From: Bacteroidota bacterium
GTDB taxonomy: Bacteria; Bacteroidota; Bacteroidia; Bacteroidales; WCHB1-69
Assembly (NCBI GenBank): GCA_023392945.1
Contig: JAEWNB010000134.1
Coordinates: forward strand, 1-6,250
Direction of reading: 5' to 3'
DNA: 6,250 bases
In this document: piece by piece, positions 6,226 through 6,250 of the stretch
How the letters are laid out: every line of letters starts with the position of its first letter
Position numbering within the stretch: the first letter of the stretch is position 1
The notes under the pieces: generated by a model
Database searches by the model: none
What the model saw: the letters and a program-made list of their open reading frames with translations, nothing else
What the model was told of the DNA's origin: nothing
Position numbers and translations under genes: made by a program

Positions 6226-6250
6226 TAGCTGATAACCAAACAATTAACAT

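Overview
The window looks like chromosomal DNA from a Bacteroidales bacterium (phylum Bacteroidota). It is AT-rich, no gene start has a convincing Shine-Dalgarno sequence, two upstream regions carry the phylum-type -7 element TAnnTTTG, and the protein families present (DUF4301, a Bacteroidales-type PlsC-like acyltransferase, a secreted M13 peptidase) fit that group. A genus cannot be assigned from sequence reading alone. Nothing here resembles an insertion sequence, prophage, CRISPR array, rRNA or tRNA.

Layout, left to right: (1) the C-terminal part of a DUF4301 protein, cut by the window edge, with a hairpin terminator that overlaps its stop codon; (2) a 212-bp gap holding a TAnnTTTG promoter; (3) a complete exported M13 zinc endopeptidase (PepO/neprilysin type) with its own strong terminator; (4) a two-gene unit of carbamate kinase and ornithine carbamoyltransferase, 34 bp apart and closed by a GC-rich hairpin terminator; (5) a small exported DUF2147 protein; (6) on the minus strand, converging on it and overlapping its 3' end by 32 bp, an acyltransferase-like gene that lacks the N-terminal third with the catalytic HX4D box; (7) a short intergenic region with a 10-bp tandem duplication and a rightward promoter for a gene that begins at or just beyond the right edge.

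Functionally, carbamate kinase and ornithine carbamoyltransferase together can run citrulline + phosphate to ornithine + carbamoyl phosphate, and then carbamoyl phosphate + ADP to ATP, CO2 and ammonia. This is the energy-yielding half of the arginine deiminase pathway. No arginine deiminase or arginine/ornithine antiporter is in the window. The neighbouring peptidase would fit a peptide-fermenting lifestyle, but it is separated by a terminator, so a functional link is only inferred.

No clearly new system was found. The points most worth a second look are the decapitated acyltransferase, the use of a true ornithine carbamoyltransferase in a phylum that often uses N-acetyl- or N-succinyl-ornithine for biosynthesis, and the terminator built into the end of the DUF4301 gene.
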